A stretch of 64,000 bases of DNA from Companilactobacillus crustorum JCM 15951 (GCF_001434585.1 NZ_AZDB01000007.1:1-64000); one strand, 5' to 3'; positions 34,965 to 43,869 are shown, counted from the stretch's first letter. Notes: generated from the letters alone by a model not told the origin. Translations and numbers: made by a program.

Positions 34965-36713
34965 TTATCTGTCTAATACATTGGTAATTTCAGCCACAAT
35001 TTGTTCAGGCGTTAATTTAAATTCTTGCCACAATTCTTGAGTTGTTTCATTTTCATTAAATCGTTTTGCCGCACCAAAGTTTAAAACCTTCACTTTAGTA
35101 TCGCCATAGTAATGACTGACCTTTTCTCCAAAGCCGCCGCTCAGACTAGCCTCTTCCAAAGTAACTACCACTTGGTGATCCCTTTCTAACGATTTTAATG
35201 TGGCAGTATCTAGATCAGAAATATTTCTTGGATCAAGCACTGTCGCATTTATAGCTTGAGCTTTTAACTTCTGTTCAACATCTTGAGCTAAAGGCAATAA
35301 ACTTCCCACTCCCAAAATGGCAACTTTTTGACCAGCGTTTAGAATATTCATTTTATTAGCATCAAAATCATTCAAAGTTGCTGAATGAACTTCATTACTA
35401 GGTACTCTGATAGCTACTGGACCCTTGTCTTGATGTAATGACCAGTGCATCATAGCTGTCAATTCTTCCTCAGTTGTAGGAGCCAAATAGGTTAAACCAG
35501 GAATATTACTCAACATTGCTATATCAAAAATGCCTTGATGTGTCGGATCGCCTGCAGTAATTTTTCCACCTGAAACCATGATAGTTACTGGTAATTTATT
35601 TATTCCTAAATCATGAGAAATCTGATCATAAGCTCGCTGCAAGAATGTTCCTGAATGGAAGACAATTGGTCTCAAACCTTGTTGGGCCTGACCAGCTGCT
35701 AAAGTAATTGATTCTTGTTCAGCAATCCCTACATCAAAGTAACGTTCAGGATATTTACGGCCAAAGCGTTTCAAGTCATAAGTTCCCGGAATAGCTGCGG
35801 TTATTGCTGTAATCGGAGTTTTTGCGGCCATTTCTTGATCTAATTCAGCGTGAATCACATCAGTATAAGTTTTAGCGGTATTAGGATGCAAAGACTTTCC
35901 AGTCTCTAGATCAAAAGGAACATGCCAATGAAAGGCCTCTTTGTTAGTTATAGCCGGTTGATAGCCATGACCCTTTTCTGTATGGACGTGCAATACAATC
36001 GGATGATCGATATCTTTAACTTCTTTAAAAACATCTAACATAGTCTGTAGATCATTCCCATTTTCAACATAACGATAATCCAATCCCATAGCTTTAAAAA
36101 GATTATGCGAACTTTGTCCATTAGTTTCACGTAACTCTTTTAGACCTTCATATAAAACACCATGGTCCTCTGCAATGGCCATCCCATTATCATTGACTAA
36201 AATAATTAAATTAGTCTTTAATGTAGCAGCAATATTCAATCCTTCCAATGCCAATCCACCCGACAATGAACCATCGCCAATGACTGCCATAATATTGCCT
36301 GATTTTTTTTGCAAGTCCCGTGCAGTCGCCATTCCAGTTGCTAAAGCAATTGAAGTTGAAGTATGTCCAATATCAAAAAAGTCATGTGAACTTTCCATTG
36401 GTTCCGTATAACCACTGACATCTTCAAAATGCTTTGGATCTAACCAAGCTTGTTTTCTTCCTGTCAAAATTTTATGTGTATAAGATTGATGCGATACATC
36501 CCATACGACTTTATCAACAGGCGAATTAAAGATTGTATGAAAAGCAATCGTTAACTCCACTACCCCCAAATTGGGACCTACATGTCCACCAGTTTGGCTA
36601 ATTTTATTCAATAAAACGTATCTAATTTCTTTAGATAACTCAGTTAATTCAGCTAACGTTAGCTTTTTTAAATCAGCTGGTTGATCAATCTTTTTTAAAA
36701 TTGGTGTTTCCAT
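34965..36713 (-). CDS. DXS-like thiamine-diphosphate-dependent enzyme
   Basis: A 582-residue transketolase-superfamily enzyme resembling 1-deoxy-D-xylulose-5-phosphate synthase, which joins pyruvate and glyceraldehyde-3-phosphate. The TPP motif runs from GDGSLSGG to LVNDN (about residues 142-170); WDVSHQSYTHKILTGR and DIGHTSTSIALATG are DXS-like. It is shorter than usual DXS (about 620-640) and the segment SGYTEPMESSHDFF replaces the normal GFPKRSESPHD region. Lactobacilli make isoprenoids by the mevalonate route and no other MEP gene is in the window, so DXS activity for isoprenoids is doubtful. It has its own MerR-type promoter. Confidence 0.8.
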   Translation of the reverse strand: METPILKKIDQPADLKKLTLAELTELSKEIRYVLLNKISQTGGHVGPNLGVVELTIAFHTIFNSPVDKVVWDVSHQSYTHKILTGRKQAWLDPKHFEDVSGYTEPMESSHDFFDIGHTSTSIALATGMATARDLQKKSGNIMAVIGDGSLSGGLALEGLNIAATLKTNLIILVNDNGMAIAEDHGVLYEGLKELRETNGQSSHNLFKAMGLDYRYVENGNDLQTMLDVFKEVKDIDHPIVLHVHTEKGHGYQPAITNKEAFHWHVPFDLETGKSLHPNTAKTYTDVIHAELDQEMAAKTPITAITAAIPGTYDLKRFGRKYPERYFDVGIAEQESITLAAGQAQQGLRPIVFHSGTFLQRAYDQISHDLGINKLPVTIMVSGGKITAGDPTHQGIFDIAMLSNIPGLTYLAPTTEEELTAMMHWSLHQDKGPVAIRVPSNEVHSATLNDFDANKMNILNAGQKVAILGVGSLLPLAQDVEQKLKAQAINATVLDPRNISDLDTATLKSLERDHQVVVTLEEASLSGGFGEKVSHYYGDTKVKVLNFGAAKRFNENETTQELWQEFKLTPEQIVAEITNVLDR

Positions 36714-36757
36714 AAATATTTATGCCTGCTTTCCTAATTGAAAATATCGATAGAACT

Positions 36758-36788
36758 ATCCTAATCCCTAAAGCTAACTTGAGGTCAA
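36758..36788 (-). promoter_or_regulatory. MerR-type promoter of the DXS-like gene
   Basis: On the minus strand TTGACC (36783-36788) and TAGGAT (36758-36763) are separated by exactly 19 bp. The near-palindrome CCTCAAGTTAGCTTTAGGG overlaps the -35 and fills most of the spacer. This is the arrangement of promoters activated by MerR-family regulators. Confidence 0.7.
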
Positions 36789-36804
36789 GTATTTTGAATT
36801 CATA

Positions 36805-36843
36805 TTGACAATATCTTTCTAAAAACTGTAACCTAATTAGGTT
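36805..36843 (+). promoter_or_regulatory. Promoter region and palindrome of the amino-acid permease gene
   Basis: TTGACA at 36805-36810 is a full -35; the -10 is weak (TGTAAC or TAACCT). A perfect 14-bp palindrome AACCTAATTAGGTT (36830-36843) lies over the start-site region, 21 bases before the start codon. Confidence 0.5.
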
Positions 36844-36864
36844 GTATTTTTATAGGTGGTAATT

Positions 36865-38238
36865 ATGAAAGAAAAATTATTTAAAAAAGCTGACTTTAAT
36901 AAGTTTGCTGCGGGCGATGCCCATTTTGAAAAAACGTTAACTCGAGGAAACTTAATTTCGATGGGAATTGGTGCCATTATTGGTACCGGTATTTTTATAC
37001 TCCCAGGAATTGTGGCCTATGGTACTACTGGACCAGGAATAATGCTTTCCTTTATTCTAGCCGCTGTCGTCTGCGTTTTGACGGCAATGTGTTTCGCAGA
37101 ATTATCCTCAACTTTTCCAGTTGCTGGCAGTACTTATTCGTATGGCAGCATTATCTTCGGACAATTTCCTGGCTGGTTAATTGGCTGGGCTTTGTGCTTG
37201 GAATACATTTTAGGCGTTTCTGCGGTCTCTTCTGGCTTCTCAGCCTACTTTGTCAGTCTCATGAACAGTTTTGGGATTGTTCTTCCAAAAGCCGTGACAG
37301 GTCCCTTAGAGCCTTCGAATGGAACCTTTATCAATCTTCCCGCAGTTGTCGTTTTAATTTTGATTTATTTACTCTTACGACGCGGAATTCAAGCTTCAAC
37401 CAAAATGAATACCGTGATGGTCTTCGTTAAAATAGCAGTAGTTATTACATTTATTGGCGTGGGAATTTTTTATATCAAACCGGCTAACTATCATCCCTAT
37501 TTTCCAATGGGAGGATTTGGAGTTGTTAAGGGTGCTGCCTTAGTTTTCTTCGCTTATTTAGGATTCGACGTTATTCCTTCATCAGCCCCCGAAGTAAAAG
37601 ATCCTCAGAAGAATATTCCTATTAGTATCATGGTTTCTTTAGCCATTTGTGCTATTCTCTACGTTATCTTATCAGCAGTTTTAACTGGTATGGTCAACTA
37701 CAAAGATCTTAATTATGCTGACCCCGTTGTTTATGCTTTAAACCATGTAAAACTTGGTAAAATAGCTTTCTTAATTACAATTGGTGCCCTAGCTGGGATG
37801 TTTACTATGATGCTCAATACCGTCTACGGTGGTTCCAGATTGATTTATGCACTCGGACGAGATGGAATGATTCCTGATGCTTTTGGTAAAATTGATGAAA
37901 AAGCTAAGATGCCAATTCTTTCATTGAATACTATTACTATCTTGGCAGTTGTACTTGGTGGCTTTGTTTCTTTAAAAGAATTAACTAGTCTGGTTAATAT
38001 TGGGACCCTTGTTTCATTTACTTTCGTAGCCTCAGGAATAATTAAATTACGCCATCGTAAAGACGTTCCCCAAAGTGATTTCAAAGTACCCTTTTATCCT
38101 TGGCTACCGATCATCTCAGTTATTCTTTGCATCTTGCTGATGACCCAAGTCAGTATCAATTCTTGGATTACCTTTATTGGTTGGTTTGCTATTGGCGTCG
38201 TAGTCTATTTCCTTTATGGATATCGCAAAGTTAATTAA
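36865..38238 (+). CDS. APC-family amino-acid permease
   Basis: A 457-residue transporter with about 12 membrane helices, starting at an ATG with AGGTGG upstream. The N-terminal SMGIGAIIGTGIFILPG motif binds the amino-acid backbone in APC transporters. The FFAYLGFDVIPSSAPEVKDPQKNIP segment is typical of the cationic-amino-acid/YfnA-like branch. The substrate is not defined by sequence; no decarboxylase or catabolic gene is adjacent. It is divergent from the DXS-like gene. Its 3' end abuts the terminator of a convergent small RNA. Confidence 0.88.
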   Translation: MKEKLFKKADFNKFAAGDAHFEKTLTRGNLISMGIGAIIGTGIFILPGIVAYGTTGPGIMLSFILAAVVCVLTAMCFAELSSTFPVAGSTYSYGSIIFGQFPGWLIGWALCLEYILGVSAVSSGFSAYFVSLMNSFGIVLPKAVTGPLEPSNGTFINLPAVVVLILIYLLLRRGIQASTKMNTVMVFVKIAVVITFIGVGIFYIKPANYHPYFPMGGFGVVKGAALVFFAYLGFDVIPSSAPEVKDPQKNIPISIMVSLAICAILYVILSAVLTGMVNYKDLNYADPVVYALNHVKLGKIAFLITIGALAGMFTMMLNTVYGGSRLIYALGRDGMIPDAFGKIDEKAKMPILSLNTITILAVVLGGFVSLKELTSLVNIGTLVSFTFVASGIIKLRHRKDVPQSDFKVPFYPWLPIISVILCILLMTQVSINSWITFIGWFAIGVVVYFLYGYRKVN

Positions 38239-38346
38239 AAAAAGAGGGCGTTCTGTATGTCTACAGAACGCCCTCATGTGGTAAGGTGCAGTGATTTTCC
38301 AAACGCTTGCGCGCCAACCACGTACCCTTACCTCGGTTTGGCACCG
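38237..38346 (-). ncRNA. Candidate independent small RNA gene of about 110 nt
   Basis: On the minus strand a promoter TTGACA (38377-38382), 18 bp, GATACT (38353-38358, preceded by TGC as an extended -10) would start transcription near 38346. A perfect 14-bp hairpin (38244-38275) followed by seven T (38237-38243) ends it. Between them is GC-richer non-coding DNA that can fold: GGTAAGG pairs with CCTTACC, and CGC-GCAA-GCG forms a GNRA-type tetraloop hairpin. An alternative pairing (GCCAAACC with GGTTGGC) exists. No reading frame of note is present. It does not match the SRP RNA, 6S or tmRNA consensus as I know them. It may be a trans-acting or structural RNA. Confidence 0.65.
38244..38275. terminator. 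Perfect 14-bp hairpin, terminator of the small RNA
   Basis: Arms GAGGGCGTTCTGTA and TACAGAACGCCCTC close a 4-base loop. The T-run lies only on the minus-strand side, so it serves the leftward RNA; the permease mRNA may use the stem as a 3' end as well. Confidence 0.85.
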
Positions 38347-38352
38347 TCATGT

Positions 38353-38382
38353 AGTATCGCATGTTATCATCAACAATGTCAA
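38353..38382 (-). promoter_or_regulatory. Promoter of the candidate small RNA
   Basis: TTGACA, 18-bp spacer, TGC then GATACT. Full -35 consensus and an extended -10. Confidence 0.65.
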
Positions 38383-38452
38383 TCTAAAGAATTAAGCGAC
38401 CACTATATTTAGTTAATATTCACAATACTTCTAAGTATCCGTTTTCAAAATA

Positions 38453-38491
38453 AAAAAGACTGAAACCGCTTGGTTTCAGTCTTTTTTTACT
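38453..38491. terminator. Terminator of the oxidoreductase/UvrA-like operon
   Basis: The stem AAAAAGACTGAAACC / GGTTTCAGTCTTTTT with A and T runs on the two sides. Confidence 0.88.
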
Positions 38492-38493
38492 AT

Positions 38494-38509
38494 TGTTTCA
38501 CATGGAACA
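38494..38509. promoter_or_regulatory. Degenerate parS-like site
   Basis: TGTTTCACATGGAACA matches 14 of 16 bases of the ParB-binding consensus TGTTTCACGTGAAACA, about 14.5 kb left of the origin. Confidence 0.5.
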
Positions 38510-38553
38510 TATTGTATAAAGACATATGTTCGCCACAATATATGGTATTCAAA

Positions 38554-39462
38554 TTATTTTTCTAAAGTTTTTGCCAAATCATAACATAATTTATGACTCA
38601 AGATAGCTGAATCGGGACTTACAGGATTCTCACCTTGTTCCGAAACTGCCTTTAAAAATGATTTAATAATGGGATCAAAACCTCTTGTCACAAGAGTGTT
38701 CTCCCAATCTGGTCTTGCTGTTTGCATTATATTTTGAGTCTGATAAGTCCTCAATGAGTTTAAGTTAGTTACCTCTTGACGAGTTTTAGTTCCTTGAACT
38801 GTTGACAATTCCAAGTTACTGCCACCAATCATGTTGGTTACTACTTGAGCACGCGAGGTTTTACCGGTCAAAGTAATATAACCTTGTTCTAAATTATTAT
38901 TATTTGTTACAAGGAAATTATCTACTTGTTCAATCTTTTCATCCATCAAGTAAACGGCCGTATCGACTGAGTGAATCATCAAATCAAAAATAGCAAATTG
39001 AGCTGGTTGCAGAGCATGCTCTCGAATTTTTTCAGAAACAATCGTCCTTTTGTCAGTAATTTGCTTCAATGCCTGATTAAAGGGGGCAAAACGTCGATTA
39101 AAGCCACAAGTTAGCAAAAGTTGCTTTTCTTCAGCCAAATGATATAGCTCTTCAACTTCAGATAAATTTTCGGAAACTGGCTTATCAACATAAACGTTAA
39201 TATCATTCTCTAAAAGTTGTTTGATAATTGCAAAATGCGTAGCTGTTGGTGTGTGTACAAAAACTGCCAAAGGTTTTTCGGCAATCAATTCGTCTAAGGT
39301 TTGATGAAAATATTTGAAACCATATTTATTTTCTAACATCTTACCTTTTGATTTATTTCTGGTCGTTAAATGCCACTCATACTGATCCTGAAGAGTAGCC
39401 ATAACTGGTAAATAAGCTTTTTGCGCAATATTTCCCAGACCAATTACCCCAATTTTTTCCAT
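38554..39462 (-). CDS. Gfo/Idh/MocA-family oxidoreductase
   Basis: A 302-residue NAD(P)-dependent dehydrogenase-type protein, with GAGGTAATAGG before the ATG. The Rossmann motif is IGVIGLGNIAQKAYL (residues 3-17), and the family motif with the catalytic Lys is VYVDKPVSENLSEVE (about 91-105). The substrate, probably a sugar or inositol derivative, is not apparent. It begins 11 bases after the UvrA-like gene stop, so the two form an operon, an odd pairing that gives no clear functional hint. Confidence 0.87.
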   Translation of the reverse strand: MEKIGVIGLGNIAQKAYLPVMATLQDQYEWHLTTRNKSKGKMLENKYGFKYFHQTLDELIAEKPLAVFVHTPTATHFAIIKQLLENDINVYVDKPVSENLSEVEELYHLAEEKQLLLTCGFNRRFAPFNQALKQITDKRTIVSEKIREHALQPAQFAIFDLMIHSVDTAVYLMDEKIEQVDNFLVTNNNNLEQGYITLTGKTSRAQVVTNMIGGSNLELSTVQGTKTRQEVTNLNSLRTYQTQNIMQTARPDWENTLVTRGFDPIIKSFLKAVSEQGENPVSPDSAILSHKLCYDLAKTLEK

Positions 39463-39473
39463 CCTATTACCTC

Positions 39474-42008
39474 TTAATATTCATTGAATAACTGTAAATG
39501 TTCTTTAAGATACTTTCCGGTCAAACTACTAGAATTGTTTGCAATCGTTTTCGGAGTACCCGTTGCAACAATTTTACCACCATTAATGCCACCTTCTGGT
39601 CCTAAATCATTTATATAGTCAGCATTAGCAATAATATCAAGATCATGTTCAATCACGATAATCGTCGCATGACGTTTTAATAATTTATTAAAGACATCTA
39701 ATAAGACCCCGACATCTTTAGGATGCAGCCCTACGCTAGGTTCATCAAAAATAAATAATTGATTCTTTTGACTATGCTTCATATAAGTTACTAGCTTCAT
39801 TCTTTGAGCTTCACCACCAGATAAAGTTGGCGTACTCTCGCCCAATTTAAGATAGCTTAACCCCATACTGTTTAAAACATCTAATGTGTTTTTGATCTTA
39901 GGCTCTTCTTTGAAAAATTCAGCGGCTTCTTTAACTGACATATCCAATATTTCTGCAATATTTTTACCTTGCCATTCAATCTCTAAAATTTCTTTTTTAT
40001 AACGATTGCCATGACAAACTGGACAAGTTTGCACCATATCGGGCAAATATTGAATGTCCAAAGTAATCACACCGGTGCCGCCACAATTAGGACAAGCTCC
40101 TTGTTTATTATTATATGAGAAATAAGTTGGCGTAAATTTTTTTGCTTTAGCTGCCGCAGTTTGTGCAAAAATCTTACGCAAATGATCTAATACCTTTGTA
40201 TATGTCCCCACTGTTGAACGAACATTTTTTCCTATCGGTACAGAATCAACTGTGACGATATTTTTTATACCTGCAGGATCAACATTTTGAACAAATTTTG
40301 GTAATTGTTCGCCATCAATTTTATCTTTCAAAGCTGGTAACAAGCTGTCAAAAATAAGTGTTGTTTTACCAGAACCAGACATCCCTGAAACTACATTTAA
40401 TGATTCTTTGCTAAACTTAGCAGTCATATTATGAATGTTATAACGATCACTAATTTCAACGCTAATAGTGCCTTTGGTAAAAGGTTTAGTTTGTTTATGT
40501 TTGAGAATATCAGCCTTACCAGTTAAATATGGCTGAACAACTGAATTGGGATGTTCTTTTATTTCAGCTACAGTCCCTTGAGTAATAACGTTACCGCCAT
40601 CTTTACCAGAATCTGGACCAATTTCAATTACATAATCAGCAGCAGCAATAATACTAGTATCATGATCAACCACAATTAATGAATTACCGAGTTGAACTAG
40701 TTCACGTAAAATTTTAATCAAACCAGCAACATTAGCTGCATGCAAGCCCACACTGGGTTCATCCAAAACATACAGTACTCCAGTCATCTGGTTTCGAATT
40801 GTCCGAGCCAATTGAATTCGCTGCAGCTCACCTGTTGACAATGTGTTTCCGGCTCTAGATATAGAAAGATAATTCAATCCTAGATCAACAATCGGTGCTA
40901 ACAAATCTAATAACTCCGTAGTTAAGTTTTTACCCAAAGCTTGCATCTCATTTGGCAACCAATTCATAATATCCGTACAAAAACTCTGCAATTCAGAAAT
41001 AGTGAATTGACTGACTTCAGCAATATTTTTATCAACTAATTGATTACTAAACAATTTGGGATTGAAGCGACTACCATGACAATCTGGACAAACTTTTTCC
41101 GAATAGAATCGTTCTAAACGAGCTAAGGTATTTTCGTTTTTAGTGCTCTTAAGACTGTTTTTAACAGCCATTACAGCATTTTCATACAACGCGTTTAACC
41201 TAAAAGAGCGCCCGGTTTTAGTAGGAACCAAAATTTCTTTTTTCTGTTCCTTGCCATTGACAACAATTTCTTTTTCCTTGGCCGTTAAGTCCTTAAATGG
41301 TACGTCAGTTCTGACTCCTAACTCCTTGATGATATCTTTTTGAAGAGTTCGCCCAGGTAAATTCCAGGATCTTATGGCACCATCGTCAATCGACAAATTT
41401 TTATCAGGAATGATTTTATCAATTTCAATTTCTTTCAAAAAACCAGTTCCCTGACAAGTGGGACAAGCACCATCAGAGTTAAAAGCAAAATCCTCGGCAC
41501 TAAAGGTCATAAACTTAGCTCCGCAAACAGGACAGGTCATCATACCCATATCTTCATCAGAAGTGGGAAGATCCATCACCTCAGATATTTTCAAAGTGGG
41601 CTTCAAACGATGTCCATTAGGACAAACAACTGAAGCTAACCGAGAAAACATTAATCTCAAGATATTCAAGCTTTCGGTCATTGTTCCTACAGTCGAACGA
41701 ACTCCAGGTACAACTGGACGTTGACGCAAAGCAATCGTAGAAGGTAGATTCTTGATGTCCTTAACATCCGAACGCCCCATTTGAGTTATTCTTCTTCTAG
41801 TATAGGTTGATAAAGCATTAAGATATTTTCTAGCTCCCTCAGCGTAGACAGTATCCATTGCCAAAGATGATTTGCCCGAACCTGATACACCTGTAATTGC
41901 TACAAAAGAATTCAAAGGTATATCGACATTGATATTTTTAAGGTTATTAGCATTGGCCCCAATAACTTCAATATTATCCGGAATATAATTTTTATGTCTA
42001 ATTGTCAT
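39474..42008 (-). CDS. UvrA paralogue (UvrA2-type ABC ATPase) lacking the UvrB-binding region
   Basis: An 844-residue tandem ABC ATPase of the UvrA family. Walker A motifs: GVSGSGKSSLAMD (about residue 39) and GMSGSGKTTLIFD (about 540); signatures STGELQR and LSGGEAQR; zinc cysteine pairs in CPVCGAKF/CPTCQGTG, CPDCHGSR and CPNCGGTG/CPVCHGNR. Canonical UvrA is about 940-950 residues. Here the stretch between CPNGHRL and CPVCGAKF is only about 40 residues, so the UvrB-binding and insertion domains are missing. Such UvrA2 proteins are linked to drug tolerance or accessory repair rather than core excision. The usual uvrB neighbour is absent. Confidence 0.88.
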   Translation of the reverse strand: MTIRHKNYIPDNIEVIGANANNLKNINVDIPLNSFVAITGVSGSGKSSLAMDTVYAEGARKYLNALSTYTRRRITQMGRSDVKDIKNLPSTIALRQRPVVPGVRSTVGTMTESLNILRLMFSRLASVVCPNGHRLKPTLKISEVMDLPTSDEDMGMMTCPVCGAKFMTFSAEDFAFNSDGACPTCQGTGFLKEIEIDKIIPDKNLSIDDGAIRSWNLPGRTLQKDIIKELGVRTDVPFKDLTAKEKEIVVNGKEQKKEILVPTKTGRSFRLNALYENAVMAVKNSLKSTKNENTLARLERFYSEKVCPDCHGSRFNPKLFSNQLVDKNIAEVSQFTISELQSFCTDIMNWLPNEMQALGKNLTTELLDLLAPIVDLGLNYLSISRAGNTLSTGELQRIQLARTIRNQMTGVLYVLDEPSVGLHAANVAGLIKILRELVQLGNSLIVVDHDTSIIAAADYVIEIGPDSGKDGGNVITQGTVAEIKEHPNSVVQPYLTGKADILKHKQTKPFTKGTISVEISDRYNIHNMTAKFSKESLNVVSGMSGSGKTTLIFDSLLPALKDKIDGEQLPKFVQNVDPAGIKNIVTVDSVPIGKNVRSTVGTYTKVLDHLRKIFAQTAAAKAKKFTPTYFSYNNKQGACPNCGGTGVITLDIQYLPDMVQTCPVCHGNRYKKEILEIEWQGKNIAEILDMSVKEAAEFFKEEPKIKNTLDVLNSMGLSYLKLGESTPTLSGGEAQRMKLVTYMKHSQKNQLFIFDEPSVGLHPKDVGVLLDVFNKLLKRHATIIVIEHDLDIIANADYINDLGPEGGINGGKIVATGTPKTIANNSSSLTGKYLKEHLQLFNEY

Positions 42009-42090
42009 AGTTTCCCTCTTCTTTCGATGGGTCGATTATAACATTAGTAATAATTCTTTTAGAATATCTAGTCTTGTTATCCTTCTGTGG

Positions 42091-42100
42091 CGTTATAACG
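42091..42100. repeat. CGTTATAACG palindrome, copy 3 (upstream of the UvrA-like gene)
   Basis: Exact copy in the gap between the UvrA-like gene start and the adenine deaminase end. The flanking TTTAATTTNNTTTAT...GATAAA sequence resembles that of the copy at 47809. Confidence 0.65.
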
Positions 42101-42127
42101 GTTGTTTAATTTTGTTTATCAGTTGAT

Positions 42128-42172
42128 AAAAAGAGATAATGACTTTACATACTGTCATTATCTCTTTTTCTT
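42128..42172. terminator. Terminator of the ABC transporter-adenine deaminase operon
   Basis: The stem AAAAAGAGATAATGAC / GTCATTATCTCTTTTT is perfect over 16 bp with a 13-base loop. Confidence 0.92.
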
Positions 42173-42195
42173 ACAAATTTATGGTAAATCAAACT

Positions 42196-43869
42196 TTATT
42201 CAAACAAAGGAACCCTAATCTGTGTTTTTACATCAAACATCCCTTTATCAGAAATCTTCAACACAGGAGATACCAGCAATGAAATAGTTGAGAACGACAT
42301 AATCTCATTAAAGTTTTTATATCCAAGATCCTGCATGCCTTTTCTAACTGCTTTTAATTCCAATGCCAGCTTTTCAATGGGTTCTTCACTAATAATTCCG
42401 CCTATTGTTAACGGAGCATTGGCGGTTATTTTACCCTCTTTAGCAATAACGTAGCCACCTTGATCAGCTAATATTTGATGTTGAACTTTTACCATAGAGT
42501 CAATATCTGTTCCCATTACCATTAAATTATGATGATCATGAGCCCAGGTTGATCCAACTGCACCTTTTTGATTCAAAGCATTTTTTACAAAAGCAAAAAC
42601 CACATTGCCATTCTTTCCATACCTTTCTTGAATCATCAATAGGGACAATCCAGCTGCCTGCCACTCAACATTGCCATCTTTTACTTGCAATCTGATTTGA
42701 ACTTTCTTGGTAAAAGTACCTTTAGAATTTATCTCAATCACATTAGCTAACTCTGACTCATGATTACTTTTTATTAATAAATCATCTTTAGTAATTCTTT
42801 TAGCATGAACTGATTGTTTTAAATATTCGGGAAATTGAGCTTGCATAGGTTTCAAATTGTTAACTGAAACACCATTTTTATAAACATCATCGATTTCAAA
42901 TTTCTGAGGATCATTCAAAAATATTAAATCGGCTACTCTACCTGGTGCGATGGCTCCACGGTCATTCAAAGACATTCTTCTAGCTGGAGTATAAGTTGCC
43001 ATATAGATGGCTTTTTCAACCGGCATGCCCATATCAATCGCTTCTTTAACAATGACATTCAGATGACCATTAACTAGATCATCAGCCATTACATCGTCGG
43101 TTACAAAGGCGGCGTATTCATAAAAATCGTTATCAATAATTGTTTGCATATTTTCTGGAGACATGGATTTTTTTTGAAATTGGATAAACATCCCATTATT
43201 GATTCTTTCGACAATACTGTCAGGCGTTTGATAAGTGTGGTCAGAAGTAATCCCACTAGCAGCAAACTTAGCTAAATCTAATCCTGAATATTGAGGGCAA
43301 TGTCCTTCTAAAGGCATCGTAGGACGCATTTCTTTACAAAGATCGATAATCTTTCGAATTAGTGAATCTGGTTCTGAAACGATTCCTTTGAAGTTCATTG
43401 CCTCACCCAAACAAATAATTCTGGGATCTTGTAACATTTCTTTCGTTTCAGGAAGTCCAATGATGCCACCAGTTGTTTCCATATCCGGTTTGGTCGAAGG
43501 AACCGAGGACGGTAAAGCATAAAAGACATCGATCAAACTTTTTTGAGCCATAAAATCTTTTAATCCCTTAACTCCAGCAACATTAGAAATTTCATGGGCA
43601 TCAGCGATAACTGTCGTTGTTCCAAATTTAAGTGCTTCATTTCCAAAATTTGCTGGATCGGTCATTGAACTCTCAATATGCATGTGTGAATCAATCAATC
43701 CCGGAATCAAATATTTATCTTTAGCATCAATAACTTTCTTTGCCGAAAAATCCAGATTTTTGGCTACCATTAAAATTTTACCCGATTCAATAGCAATATC
43801 TTTTTTTTCAAACTTTTGTGAAAAGGTATTAAAAACTTGGCCATTCTTTATTAACGTATCAACTTGCAT
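42196..43869 (-). CDS. ade: Adenine deaminase
   Basis: Converts adenine to hypoxanthine and ammonia in purine salvage. The 557-residue amidohydrolase has the metal-binding HxH motif in LIPGLIDSHMHIESSM (about residues 53-68), and FGTTTVIADAHEI, LEGHCPQYSG and TSDHTYQTP carry further ligands and fold signatures of the AdeC family. It is the last gene of a five-gene leftward operon whose first four genes encode an ABC importer, 12 bases after the binding-protein gene. This context suggests that the importer brings in a purine or related nucleobase. A PurR-like inverted repeat precedes the operon. Confidence 0.92.
   Translation of the reverse strand: MQVDTLIKNGQVFNTFSQKFEKKDIAIESGKILMVAKNLDFSAKKVIDAKDKYLIPGLIDSHMHIESSMTDPANFGNEALKFGTTTVIADAHEISNVAGVKGLKDFMAQKSLIDVFYALPSSVPSTKPDMETTGGIIGLPETKEMLQDPRIICLGEAMNFKGIVSEPDSLIRKIIDLCKEMRPTMPLEGHCPQYSGLDLAKFAASGITSDHTYQTPDSIVERINNGMFIQFQKKSMSPENMQTIIDNDFYEYAAFVTDDVMADDLVNGHLNVIVKEAIDMGMPVEKAIYMATYTPARRMSLNDRGAIAPGRVADLIFLNDPQKFEIDDVYKNGVSVNNLKPMQAQFPEYLKQSVHAKRITKDDLLIKSNHESELANVIEINSKGTFTKKVQIRLQVKDGNVEWQAAGLSLLMIQERYGKNGNVVFAFVKNALNQKGAVGSTWAHDHHNLMVMGTDIDSMVKVQHQILADQGGYVIAKEGKITANAPLTIGGIISEEPIEKLALELKAVRKGMQDLGYKNFNEIMSFSTISLLVSPVLKISDKGMFDVKTQIRVPLFE

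Noticed and set aside
38237-38346. SRP RNA (4.5S/scRNA) as the identity of the small RNA
   Set aside because: The conserved GGAA apical loop with its internal-loop sequence of SRP RNA is not present; only an unrelated GCAA tetraloop is.
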